NCBI RefSeq assembly: GCF_026672255.1
Contig: NZ_JAPOHA010000007.1
Coordinates: 127,291-191,290, forward strand
Source: Caproiciproducens galactitolivorans
GTDB lineage: Bacteria; Bacillota; Clostridia; Oscillospirales; Acutalibacteraceae
DNA length: 64,000 nucleotides
Direction: 5' to 3'
Part shown: positions 35,371-43,159 of the stretch, piece by piece
Layout: every line of letters starts with the position of its first letter
Position numbering within the stretch: position 1 is the first letter of the stretch
Translations under genes and position numbers: made by a program
Notes under the pieces: generated by a model
The model's database searches: none
What the model was told of the DNA's origin: nothing
The model's input: the letters and a program-made list of their open reading frames with translations, nothing else

Positions 35371-36503
35371 TAAAAAAAGCATTCATTTTTTTATTCGTCT
35401 TATCCCTTCCGCTCTTCTTTCCGGTTGTGGCCTCAGCGGATGTTGTTCCCCTTCAGGTTTCGGCAAAGTCGGCCGTTTTAATGAATGCGGACGACGGGCG
35501 GATTCTTTTTGCAAAAGAGGAAGATGAACGGCTCCCCATGGCCAGCACAACAAAAATTATGACGGCATTAATCACGCTGGAAACTGCCGCCGTAAACGAC
35601 AAGATTGTGACGATCACCGATAAAATGGTTCGGGTGGAGGGTTCCTCCATGGGGCTGCGGCCCGGTGATAAGCTCAGTTTAAGAGCTTTGGCGGAGGGAA
35701 TGCTTCTTGTTTCGGGAAATGATGCTGCAAATTCCGCCGCCATTGCAATCGGCGGTTCAGATCAAGCCTTCTCTGTTTTAATGAATAAGAGGGCCAAAGA
35801 ATTAAACATGACCAATACGCATTTCGTTACGCCTTCCGGGCTTGATGATGACAATCATTATACGACCGCCAGGGATTTGGCGATCCTTGCCGCGGCGGCA
35901 ATGCGCAATTCTGAATTTGCCCAAATCGCCAGCCAGAAGGTAATGACCGTTCAATATGAGCATCCCGACCAAACACGCGAATTTAAGAATCACAATAAAC
36001 TGCTCAGCATGTATGACGGTTGTGTGGGCGTGAAGACCGGTTTTACAAAAAAGTCCGGCAGATGCCTGGTGTCGTGCGCGCAAAGAAACGGCATACGCCT
36101 GATTGCGGTTACCCTGAACGACCCGGACGACTGGAGAGATCATCAGAATCTTCTCGACTACGGTTTTTCAAGGCTGACCGGGTATCCGATCGACGATTCC
36201 GCTTATGCCGTGAAAATACCGGTCGTAGGGGGAACGGCTGACAGTGTGGTTGTGCACGGGTGCAGCGGCAGTGCGATTGCAGTGGAAAGCAGTGAGCTGT
36301 CCAATATAAAAAGAACGGTGGAACTGCCGTCGTTTCTGTATGCTCCGGTAGAAGAAGGGCAAACGGTGGGCTGCGTACGCTATACGCTGGATTCCCAGAC
36401 GCTGGCGACTACGGAGCTTGTTGCGGCCGGGCCGGTAACACAGGGAAAAACAAATAAGAACCTATTTCAGAAATTCATGGAATGGGTCAATAATTTATTT
36501 TAA
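35367..36503 (+). CDS. dacF: D-alanyl-D-alanine carboxypeptidase, DacF/DacB type
   Basis: Penicillin-binding carboxypeptidase (S11) acting on peptidoglycan, in this context probably during sporulation. The 378 residues have a signal peptide ending near VVASADV and the motifs MASTTK (SxxK, Ser about residue 62), SGNDAAN (SxN) and VKTGFTKKSGRC (KTG). A C-terminal beta domain carries VPVVGG-like KIPVVGGTADS. The start is a TTG at 35367 with AGGTGG 5 bases upstream; a GTG at 35358 is the alternative. That ribosome site sits in a hairpin. It is downstream of ytfJ and upstream of rluB, the usual spore-linked order, but spmA and spmB are missing. Confidence 0.9.
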   Translation: MLKKAFIFLFVLSLPLFFPVVASADVVPLQVSAKSAVLMNADDGRILFAKEEDERLPMASTTKIMTALITLETAAVNDKIVTITDKMVRVEGSSMGLRPGDKLSLRALAEGMLLVSGNDAANSAAIAIGGSDQAFSVLMNKRAKELNMTNTHFVTPSGLDDDNHYTTARDLAILAAAAMRNSEFAQIASQKVMTVQYEHPDQTREFKNHNKLLSMYDGCVGVKTGFTKKSGRCLVSCAQRNGIRLIAVTLNDPDDWRDHQNLLDYGFSRLTGYPIDDSAYAVKIPVVGGTADSVVVHGCSGSAIAVESSELSNIKRTVELPSFLYAPVEEGQTVGCVRYTLDSQTLATTELVAAGPVTQGKTNKNLFQKFMEWVNNLF

Positions 36504-36525
36504 ATAAACATAAAGGATGAACAAA

Positions 36526-37359
36526 ATGGCAAAAGACGTTCGACTGCAAAAAATGCTTGCGGACTGTGGAATCGCTTCCCGCAGAAAAGCGGAAGAAATG
36601 ATTTCCGCCGGGGATGTAAAAGTAAATGGTGTTACCGCCAAAATCGGAGATAAGGTTGATCCGAAAAAAGACAAAGTCAGCATCCGGGGCAAACTTCTGG
36701 ATACCCATGTGAAAGAAATTTATATCATGCTGCATAAGCCGCGCGGCTTTATTACGACGATGAGCGATGAAATGGACCGGAAATGCGTAGCCGAACTGGT
36801 GAAGGATATCCCGGAGCGCATTTATCCGGTCGGACGTCTGGACAGGGAATCCGAAGGGCTGCTCCTCATGACCAATGACGGGGAGTTCGCAAACGCAATG
36901 ACGCATCCTTCCCTTCATATTCCGAAGACCTACCGCGTAACGATCCGGCCCACCATAACGGAAGACCAGTTGACGCAGATTGCCGTCGGCATTGTAATCG
37001 ACGGCAGAAAAACAGCGCCCGCAAGGGTCAATGTCCTTTCGCAGGAATCCGGGCGCGTCGTTCTTGAAATTGTTTTGTATGAAGGAAGAAACCGGCAGAT
37101 TCGAAAAATGTGCGAACAGCTTGGTTTGGAAGTCGCAAGGCTGAAACGCATCGCGGTCGGCCCGGTGAAACTTGGCATGCTTCAGCCCGGAAAATGGCGT
37201 CCGCTTACGAAGGAAGAAGTTAAAAAGCTGATGGCCGGAGCAAAAGAAGACAAGCAGTTACAAAATTTAGGGGGTGAACCGGATGATTTCCATACTGCCG
37301 CTCAAGGACCCGACCCGGGCCGGGCAAATTTTAAAGTCCACCCCCGGCGCGGAAGATAA
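36526..37359 (+). CDS. rluB: 23S rRNA pseudouridine synthase RluB family
   Basis: Converts a uridine in 23S rRNA (position 2605 in E. coli) to pseudouridine. The 277 residues start with an S4 RNA-binding domain (RLQKMLADCGIASRRKAEEM). The catalytic domain has IYPVGRLDRESEGLLLMTNDG, whose Asp in GRLD is catalytic (about residue 105). YEGRNRQIRKMCE follows (about 190). The last 40 residues are a non-conserved tail overlapping the next gene by 77 bases. I chose the ATG at 36526 with AAAGGA upstream, over one three codons earlier inside that site. Confidence 0.95.
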   Translation: MAKDVRLQKMLADCGIASRRKAEEMISAGDVKVNGVTAKIGDKVDPKKDKVSIRGKLLDTHVKEIYIMLHKPRGFITTMSDEMDRKCVAELVKDIPERIYPVGRLDRESEGLLLMTNDGEFANAMTHPSLHIPKTYRVTIRPTITEDQLTQIAVGIVIDGRKTAPARVNVLSQESGRVVLEIVLYEGRNRQIRKMCEQLGLEVARLKRIAVGPVKLGMLQPGKWRPLTKEEVKKLMAGAKEDKQLQNLGGEPDDFHTAAQGPDPGRANFKVHPRRGR

Positions 37360-37681
37360 TGCCCGGATTCTTCTCATGCGTGAAGGCGCGGATGAGCTTG
37401 GCTATATCGCGGTCGATTTAAAATCTTCTACCATCCGCATGCTGAAAATGGAAGTATTCGGCTGCAAGGATTTTTCGGAATCGGACGGGAACAGCCGCAT
37501 GTGCGCGGACAGCCTGATGCGAGCGGCAGCTTCCTTCGGCGCGGCAGTCGGCGCTTATCAGATGGAATCAAAAATTGCCGACTGGGAACCGTTTTTTCAG
37601 TCGGCCGGGTTCACGCCCAAAAACGGAAAAATGGTATGTCCTCTGTCCAACTTTGTAAAGATTTGCCATCATAACGAATAA
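37283..37681 (+). CDS. Small GNAT-like protein of uncertain function
   Basis: A 132-residue protein with a pattern reminiscent of the GNAT acetyltransferase core: ELGYIAVDLKSSTIRMLKMEV (strands 4-5), then ADSLMRAAASFGAAVGAY and FFQSAGFTPKNGKM (the last strand-helix-strand). The acetyl-CoA pyrophosphate loop Q/RxxGxG/A is not clearly present, so activity is doubtful. It starts at ATG 37283 behind GGGGGTG and overlaps the rluB tail by 77 bases in another frame, an unusually long overlap. A promoter for the next gene follows. Similar proteins are known beside rluB in Oscillospiraceae, from memory. Confidence 0.65.
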   Translation: MISILPLKDPTRAGQILKSTPGAEDNARILLMREGADELGYIAVDLKSSTIRMLKMEVFGCKDFSESDGNSRMCADSLMRAAASFGAAVGAYQMESKIADWEPFFQSAGFTPKNGKMVCPLSNFVKICHHNE

Positions 37682-37695
37682 ATGATATTATCCCC

Positions 37696-37724
37696 TTGCC
37701 TTTCAGTTTGGAATATATTATAAT
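37696..37724 (+). promoter_or_regulatory. SigA-type promoter of the transcarboxylase-like operon
   Basis: TTGCCT (37696-37701), a 17-base spacer and a perfect TATAAT (37719-37724) lie 57 bases before the start codon. Confidence 0.65.
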
Positions 37725-37781
37725 TTATATGAAATATGTAAATTTTTTCACAAGTATTTTACCAATATTGGAGGAATAAAA

Positions 37782-39140
37782 ATGAATAAGGTTGACAATG
37801 CTGGACTGTTGCATCGTCTGCGTGACTCGATAGAGAGTACAACAGGTTATCAACGCATCAACGCTTTATTTGACGCCGGCAGTTTTAATGAATTAGACTG
37901 CTATGCCAGATCCGGTGAAAACTTGGCGGAAGTAATTACGGGGTATGGCACGATTGAGGGGTGTCCTGCTTTTGTATTTTCCCAAAACAGGGATATTGAA
38001 GGCGGAGCGATGTCGAAAGCACAAGCTTCAAAGATAAGAAAATTATATAATCTTGCCTTAAAAACGGGAACTCCGGTTATTGGCATTTATGATTCAATCG
38101 GCGGGCGCTTGAAAGAGGGAAGCGACATTTTTGCCGCGTACGGTGACGTCCTCGCAAATGCGAATGAACTTTCCGGCGTTGTGCCGCAGATTTCCCTGGT
38201 TCTCGGGCCTTGCATCGGTACCTCTGCAATGATTGCCGCAAGCGCCGACTTTATTGTAATGTCTGACAAAGGGGAACTGACCATCGATACAAACGGAGAA
38301 AAAGGCTCGGCGGATGAGGCGGCAAAAATGGGTATCTGCCATATTCTTGCGAAAGATGAACAGGAAGCTATTGTTTCCGTGCGCAAGCTGATTACGCTCC
38401 TTCCTTCCAATAACCTGTCCGGTATTCCGGTTTTGGAGATGCAGGTTATCAGCGATGAGACGGAATTGAACGAGAATTCCGAGATAAAGACAATCCTTAC
38501 CGCCGTATGTGACGACGACGGTTTTATAGAGCTGGGGGATCGGTTCGGCAGTTCTTCCATAACCGGTCTTGCTGAAATTGACGGTTCAACAACCGGAATT
38601 GTTGCGTTGAGCGGCGTGCTCGACGCGGATTCGTGCACAAAGGCAGCCCGTTTTATCCGGTTCTGCGACGCGTTTTCTCTTCCGATTGTTACTTTCGTCA
38701 ATGCGGAGAAATTCGCATCCCTTCGGGAAGCGTCCAAGCTTTCCAGTTCCTATTCGGAAGCGACCACGGGAAAGATTACGGTGATAACCGGTTCCGCTTA
38801 CGGCCCGGTTTATATCGCAGTAGCCGGCCGCGGGGCGAATTCGGACTACACGATGGCCTGGCCGAATGCGGTGGTTTCGCCGCTTGCGCCGGAGACGGCG
38901 GCCGTCTTCCTTTGGAATGACCGTCTGGCTGGTTCCGAGAACCCGGTTGAGGACCGTAAAAAGTTAATTGAGGAATATAAACAAACCGAAGCTTCTCCGT
39001 TTGCCGTTGCCGCAGACGGATACATTGAGGATATTATTAAGCCGGAAGATACACGGATCCGCGTTATCACAAACCTTCAGATGCTTTCGGAAAAGAGAGT
39101 TTCCGGACTTTCCAAAAAACATAGTAATATTCAAATATAA
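37782..39140 (+). CDS. Carboxyltransferase subunit (12S/MmdA-like, acyl-CoA side)
   Basis: A carboxyl-transferase of the AccD/PCCB/MmdA family that would move CO2 between biotin and an acyl-CoA. The 452 residues show the two crotonase-like halves: the N half has GYGTIEGCPAFVFSQNRDIEGGAMSK and IGIYDSIGGRLKEG, and the C half has EIDGSTTGIVALSG and VIAVAGRGANSDY-like YIAVAGRGANSDYTMAWPNA. It is shorter than MmdA or the Propionibacterium 12S subunit (about 510). It is followed by a biotin carrier and a 5S/OadA-like subunit. No membrane decarboxylase subunit or biotin carboxylase is nearby. Which acyl-CoA is used (acetyl, malonyl, propionyl) cannot be read. Confidence 0.85.
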   Translation: MNKVDNAGLLHRLRDSIESTTGYQRINALFDAGSFNELDCYARSGENLAEVITGYGTIEGCPAFVFSQNRDIEGGAMSKAQASKIRKLYNLALKTGTPVIGIYDSIGGRLKEGSDIFAAYGDVLANANELSGVVPQISLVLGPCIGTSAMIAASADFIVMSDKGELTIDTNGEKGSADEAAKMGICHILAKDEQEAIVSVRKLITLLPSNNLSGIPVLEMQVISDETELNENSEIKTILTAVCDDDGFIELGDRFGSSSITGLAEIDGSTTGIVALSGVLDADSCTKAARFIRFCDAFSLPIVTFVNAEKFASLREASKLSSSYSEATTGKITVITGSAYGPVYIAVAGRGANSDYTMAWPNAVVSPLAPETAAVFLWNDRLAGSENPVEDRKKLIEEYKQTEASPFAVAADGYIEDIIKPEDTRIRVITNLQMLSEKRVSGLSKKHSNIQI

Positions 39141-39185
39141 TTCTTACCGTTCATACGAATTCTGAATATTTAGGAGGTCAACGAA

Positions 39186-39587
39186 ATGAAGAACCTAAAA
39201 ATAACCGTTAACGGCACCGTTTATGATGTTCAGGTAGAGGAAGCCGGGAGTGCGGCTCCTGTTTCCGTACCTTCTGCCCCTGCGGTATCCGCAGCACCGG
39301 CGGCAGCCCCGAAACCTGCTGCTGCGCCCGCCCCGGCACCTGCTCCGGCCGCAAAAGCCGAGGTTCCGGCCGACGCGGAGCTGATATCCTGCCCGATGCC
39401 GGGAACCATCGTATCCGTCAATGTTGCTCCGGGGCAAAGCGTAAAGAAAAACGATGTTCTGCTTATTCTGGAAGCAATGAAGATGGAGAACGAAATTATG
39501 GCTCCGCACGACGCAACCGTGGCAGCCGTACATGTAAACAAAGGGGACGCCGTCGATTCCGGCACTCCTCTTGTTTCCCTCCATTAA
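39186..39587 (+). CDS. Biotin carboxyl carrier protein (1.3S-like)
   Basis: A 133-residue carrier that holds CO2 on biotin between two carboxyltransferase sites. The N-terminus is a short beta domain (KNLKITVNGTVYDVQVEE) followed by an Ala/Pro-rich flexible linker (about residues 20-60) and a biotinyl domain with EAMKMENEI (biotinylated Lys about residue 98). This layout matches the 1.3S subunit of transcarboxylase and the gamma/carrier subunits of Na+ decarboxylases. AGGAGG precedes the ATG. It lies between the 12S-like and 5S-like genes. Confidence 0.93.
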   Translation: MKNLKITVNGTVYDVQVEEAGSAAPVSVPSAPAVSAAPAAAPKPAAAPAPAPAPAAKAEVPADAELISCPMPGTIVSVNVAPGQSVKKNDVLLILEAMKMENEIMAPHDATVAAVHVNKGDAVDSGTPLVSLH

Positions 39588-39601
39588 GGAGGTAATGAAA
39601 A

Positions 39602-40999
39602 ATGAAAAAAATTGGAATTACCGAAACCGTTCTGCGTGACGCGCACCAGTCCCTGATTGCCACCAGAATGCCGATTGAGGATATGCTGCCGATCCTTGGC
39701 AAGCTTGATCAGGTCGGGTATCATTCGCTTGAATGCTGGGGCGGAGCAACTTTCGACGCCTGCCTTCGCTTCTTAGACGAGGATCCCTGGGAAAGACTCC
39801 GGACGATCCGCAAAAACTGCCCGAACACGAAGCTGCAAATGCTTTTCAGAGGACAGAATATGCTGGGTTACCGCCATTATGCGGATGATGTTCTGGAATA
39901 CTTTGTTCAGCGCTCCGTTGCAAACGGAATTGATATTATCCGAATTTTTGACGCGCTGAATGATATTAAAAACCTGAAAGTAGCCATTAAGGCGGCAAAA
40001 AAAGAGGGCGCGCACGCACAGGTAGCAATCTCCTATACGACCGGCCCTGTTTTTACCCACGACTATTATGTGAATTACGCAAAGCAAATTGAGGAAACAG
40101 GGGCAGATTCCATCTGTATTAAAGATATGGCTGCGCTGTTAACGCCTTATGAGACTTACGACCTTACAAAGGCTATTAAAGCAGCCGTTAAAATTCCTGT
40201 ACAGCTGCATACGCATTACACCTCCGGACTGGCTTCCATGTGCGAGCTGAAAGCAGTCGAGGCGGGAATCGATATGCTGGATACGGCCATGTCCCCCTTA
40301 GCGCTCGGCACGTCCCATACCCCGACGGAGTCCATGGTGGCGGCGCTGAAGGGCACGGAGTACGACACCGGCCTGGATCTCGTCCTTTTAAATGAGATTC
40401 GGGAATATTTTATGACGATAAGAGAGAAATACATTAAGAGCGGACTGCTCGACCCCAAGATGCTCGCGACGAATACGAAGGCTTTGATTTATCAGGTTCC
40501 GGGCGGAATGCTTTCCAACCTGCTTTCTCAGCTGAAACAGGCGGGCAAAGCGGACAAACTGGAAGAGGTTCTGCAGGAAGTACCCCGCGTCCGCAAAGAC
40601 GCCGGATATCCCCCGCTGGTAACTCCGACTTCGCAGATTGTCGGTACGCAGGCCGTTTACAATGTGATAACCGGCGAGCGCTATAAAATGTGCACTAACG
40701 AGTTTAAGGACTTAGTCGCCGGAAAATACGGAACAACGCCCCTTCCGATTGACGATGAATTTGCAAAGAAGATCATCGGCGATACGGAAAGAATAACCTG
40801 CCGTCCGGCGGATTTGCTGCAGCCGGAACTGGAATCTCTGCGGAAAGAGTGTGCACAGTGGATAGAGCAGGAGGAAGACGTCCTGTCCTACGCGCAGTTC
40901 CCGAAGGTTGCGACGGACTTCTTTAAAAAACGCGCGGAAAAGAAATACGGGATCGACGGGAAACATGCCGATGCAAAAGAAATGATCCATCCGGTCTAA
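39602..40999 (+). CDS. Oxaloacetate/pyruvate carboxyltransferase subunit (OadA/5S-like)
   Basis: Transfers CO2 between oxaloacetate or pyruvate and biotin. The 465 residues are the HMGL-like TIM barrel plus the conserved carboxylase domain (PYC_OADA), without the biotin domain that OadA usually carries, because the carrier is encoded separately upstream. Motifs seen: ETVLRDAHQSLIATRMP (metal-site Asp), SICIKDMAALLTPYE (the carbamylated Lys about residue 178) and QLHTHYTSGLASM (metal-site His pair). AGGAGG is close before the ATG. With the two genes upstream it would form a soluble transcarboxylase; that assembly is inferred. A terminator follows. Confidence 0.9.
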   Translation: MKKIGITETVLRDAHQSLIATRMPIEDMLPILGKLDQVGYHSLECWGGATFDACLRFLDEDPWERLRTIRKNCPNTKLQMLFRGQNMLGYRHYADDVLEYFVQRSVANGIDIIRIFDALNDIKNLKVAIKAAKKEGAHAQVAISYTTGPVFTHDYYVNYAKQIEETGADSICIKDMAALLTPYETYDLTKAIKAAVKIPVQLHTHYTSGLASMCELKAVEAGIDMLDTAMSPLALGTSHTPTESMVAALKGTEYDTGLDLVLLNEIREYFMTIREKYIKSGLLDPKMLATNTKALIYQVPGGMLSNLLSQLKQAGKADKLEEVLQEVPRVRKDAGYPPLVTPTSQIVGTQAVYNVITGERYKMCTNEFKDLVAGKYGTTPLPIDDEFAKKIIGDTERITCRPADLLQPELESLRKECAQWIEQEEDVLSYAQFPKVATDFFKKRAEKKYGIDGKHADAKEMIHPV

Positions 41000-41012
41000 A
41001 TATGATGATTGT

Positions 41013-41048
41013 CAATTCAGCCTCAACAATGGGGCTGAATTGTTTTGC
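41013..41048 (+). terminator. Terminator of the transcarboxylase-like operon
   Basis: A 10-bp stem CAATTCAGCC/GGCTGAATTG with a loop of about 10 bases and a TTTTGC tail, 14 bases after the stop codon. Confidence 0.82.
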
Positions 41049-41055
41049 TCTCTGG

Positions 41056-41085
41056 TTGACAATGACAGCAAAAAACTGATAAAAT
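41056..41085 (+). promoter_or_regulatory. SigA-type promoter of the yicC-priA operon
   Basis: A perfect TTGACA (41056-41061), an 18-base spacer and TAAAAT (41080-41085) lie about 70 bases before yicC. Confidence 0.7.
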
Positions 41086-41154
41086 AATAATAATGTCCTA
41101 CTTCAAATGCCAAACAATTCCGTATGATTTTAAAGTGAATTGAGATGATAATGC

Positions 41155-42033
41155 ATGATTCGAAGCATGACCGGTTTTGGAAGATGCGAGAAAATGATGA
41201 ACGGGCGGAATATCATTGTTGAGATAAAATCCGTGAATCACCGATATTTTGAATTTTCTTCCCGCATCACCCGCGGATACGGTTTTTTAGACGATAAATT
41301 GAAATCCTATCTGCAAAGTAAAATTTCCAGAGGGAAAATCGATGTTTTCGTGTCTGTTGAAACCATGGAGGACGTGGATGCACAGGTACTGGTGAACCAT
41401 TCTTTGGCCGCCGGATATGTTAACGCCCTGCGGGAGCTTTCGCAGCGCTATAATTTAAGGGAAGACATTTCCGTAGGAACCGTTTCAAGATATACCGATA
41501 TTTTTACGGTTCATAAAGCGCCGGAAGACGAGGCGGTTATTTGGAATTCTGTTCAAGCGGTGACGGATGAGGCTTTGCAGGCCTTTCTTGCCATGAGGGA
41601 AGCCGAAGGCGCCCGCCTGAAGGACGACGTGCTGCAGCGTGCGCAAACGATTTTGGAAATTGTCGGCAAAATCGAGGAGCGCTCGCCCCAAACGGTAAGC
41701 GAATACCAGCAAAAGCTTTCCCAAAAGATGCAGGAAATGCTCGGCGACTCCAATATAGACGAGCAGAGGATTTTGACCGAAGCGGCAATCTTTGCAGATA
41801 AAGTGGCGGTTTCAGAAGAAACCGTACGCCTGCGCAGTCATTTTGACCAGTTTGCCAATATGCTGAATTCCAATGAAGCGATTGGACGCAAACTGGATTT
41901 TATTGTTCAGGAAATGAATCGTGAAGCGAATACAATCGGCTCCAAATGTGTGGATTCGCAGATCGCCTATATGGTTGTGGATATCAAGGCGGAAATTGAA
42001 AAAATTCGCGAGCAGATACAAAATATCGAATGA
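41155..42033 (+). CDS. yicC: YicC/YloC-family endoribonuclease
   Basis: Family members are endoribonucleases that act on small RNAs in E. coli and Bacillus. The 292 residues open with IRSMTGFGRCEKM, the invariant YicC start, followed by VEIKSVNHRYFEFSSRI. The C-terminus carries the DUF1732 signature EAIGRKLDFIVQEMNREANTIGSKC. The middle is helical. The first codon is the ATG at 41155, with GAGATGATAATGC upstream. It heads the conserved yicC-remA-gmk-rpoZ-priA-def-fmt block, the same order as in Bacillus. Confidence 0.93.
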   Translation: MIRSMTGFGRCEKMMNGRNIIVEIKSVNHRYFEFSSRITRGYGFLDDKLKSYLQSKISRGKIDVFVSVETMEDVDAQVLVNHSLAAGYVNALRELSQRYNLREDISVGTVSRYTDIFTVHKAPEDEAVIWNSVQAVTDEALQAFLAMREAEGARLKDDVLQRAQTILEIVGKIEERSPQTVSEYQQKLSQKMQEMLGDSNIDEQRILTEAAIFADKVAVSEETVRLRSHFDQFANMLNSNEAIGRKLDFIVQEMNREANTIGSKCVDSQIAYMVVDIKAEIEKIREQIQNIE

Positions 42034-42060
42034 TTGCCGCGGCAATCGTAAGGAGTAATT

Positions 42061-42339
42061 ATGAAGCTTATTAATATCGGTTTTGGCAATATGGTTTCCG
42101 CCAATCGTCTCGTTGCCATCGTAAGCCCGGAATCCGCCCCGATTAAACGTGTGATTCAGGATGCCAAGGAAAGAGGCACCCTGATCGACGCGACTTACGG
42201 ACGCCGTACCAGGGCGGTGATCATTACAGACAGCGACCACGTTATCCTTTCGGCCGTACAGCCGGAAACCGTTGCAAACCGCCTGAACGACCGCGAAGAG
42301 GATCTGACCGAGGAGGAACTCGAAGAAGATGAAGAATAA
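42061..42339 (+). CDS. remA: RemA/DUF370-family regulator
   Basis: A small DNA-binding protein that activates biofilm-matrix genes in Bacillus and forms ring-shaped oligomers. The 92 residues include [20 protein letters not shown] at the start and [20 protein letters not shown], the family's conserved core, which fits RemA rather than other small DUF370 proteins. The acidic C-terminal tail ([14 protein letters not shown]) is unusual in charge. AAGGAG precedes the ATG. gmk overlaps its end by 11 bases, matching the yloC-remA-gmk order of Bacillus. Its targets here are unknown. Confidence 0.93.
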   Translation: MKLINIGFGNMVSANRLVAIVSPESAPIKRVIQDAKERGTLIDATYGRRTRAVIITDSDHVILSAVQPETVANRLNDREEDLTEEELEEDEE

Positions 42340-42940
42340 AGGTCTCCTGATTGTTTTTTCCGGCCCGTCCGGTGCCGGGAAGGATACGATTCTGAAACGG
42401 CTGCTTGAAAAAAATCCGAATATCCGTCTTTCCGTATCCGCAACAACGCGTTCCCCGAGAGCGGGGGAAACCGACGGGAAGGATTATTATTTTATAACGA
42501 AAGAAAAGTTCCATCAAATGGCGGAAAACGGGGAAATGCTTGAAAGCGCCGGGTACTGCGGCAATTTTTACGGAACTCCCAAAAGACCAATCGAACAATG
42601 GCTTTCGGAGGGCTTCGATGTTATATTGGAAATTGAAGTCCAGGGCGGAGCGCAGGTTAAAGAGAAATGCCCGGACAGCGTCGGCGTTTTTGTATTGCCT
42701 CCATCGCTGAAGGTGCTTGAAAACCGGTTAAGAAACCGCCACACGGAAAGTGACGAGGTCATTGAAAAAAGACTTGCTGTCGCGCAGAGCGAAATCTTAC
42801 AAGCTGTTCATTATGATTATGCTGTTATCAATAATACGGTGGATCAGGCGGCGGATGAAATCATTCATATCCTTTGTGCCGAAAAGCATAAAGTACAGCG
42901 TGACAATAATTTAATTGAAAGGATCTTAAACAATGCTTAA
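42329..42940 (+). CDS. gmk: Guanylate kinase
   Basis: Phosphorylates GMP to GDP with ATP. The 203 residues carry the P-loop [16 protein letters not shown] (about residues 9-24), the GMP-binding [19 protein letters not shown] (about 36-54) and the lid Arg in RLRNRHTES. The Asp in GAGKD replaces the usual Ser of GAGKS but occurs in many Clostridia. It overlaps remA by 11 bases and rpoZ by 8. Together with guaA at the other end of the window this completes guanine nucleotide supply, although the genes are not linked. Confidence 0.96.
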   Translation: MKNKGLLIVFSGPSGAGKDTILKRLLEKNPNIRLSVSATTRSPRAGETDGKDYYFITKEKFHQMAENGEMLESAGYCGNFYGTPKRPIEQWLSEGFDVILEIEVQGGAQVKEKCPDSVGVFVLPPSLKVLENRLRNRHTESDEVIEKRLAVAQSEILQAVHYDYAVINNTVDQAADEIIHILCAEKHKVQRDNNLIERILNNA

Positions 42941-43142
42941 ACCATCTGCAGATCTTATTATAGGACCCGATCAAAGCCGGTATTCCCTTGTGGTTGCCGT
43001 TTCCAAAAGAGCAAGAGAAATCGCAGCCAACGCGGAGGATAAGGGTGAAATATTAACGGAAAAACCGGTCGACATGGCCGTCCATGAGCTTATGGAGCAT
43101 AAATATGTAGTTATCGAACCAAAAAAAGGAAAATCGGAATAA
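42933..43142 (+). CDS. rpoZ: RNA polymerase omega subunit
   Basis: Small subunit that helps assemble RNA polymerase around beta-prime. The 69 residues contain SRYSLVVAVSKRAREIAA, the omega core (from the RxxLV..A..RAR pattern), and KPVDMAVHELMEHKYVVIE at the C-terminus. It overlaps gmk by 8 bases and has AAGGAT upstream. In Bacillus coaBC follows here; in this genome priA follows directly after 17 bases. The assignment rests on the motif and on the conserved gene order. Confidence 0.94.
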   Translation: MLKPSADLIIGPDQSRYSLVVAVSKRAREIAANAEDKGEILTEKPVDMAVHELMEHKYVVIEPKKGKSE

Positions 43143-43159
43143 AATTTCTGAGGTAAAAT

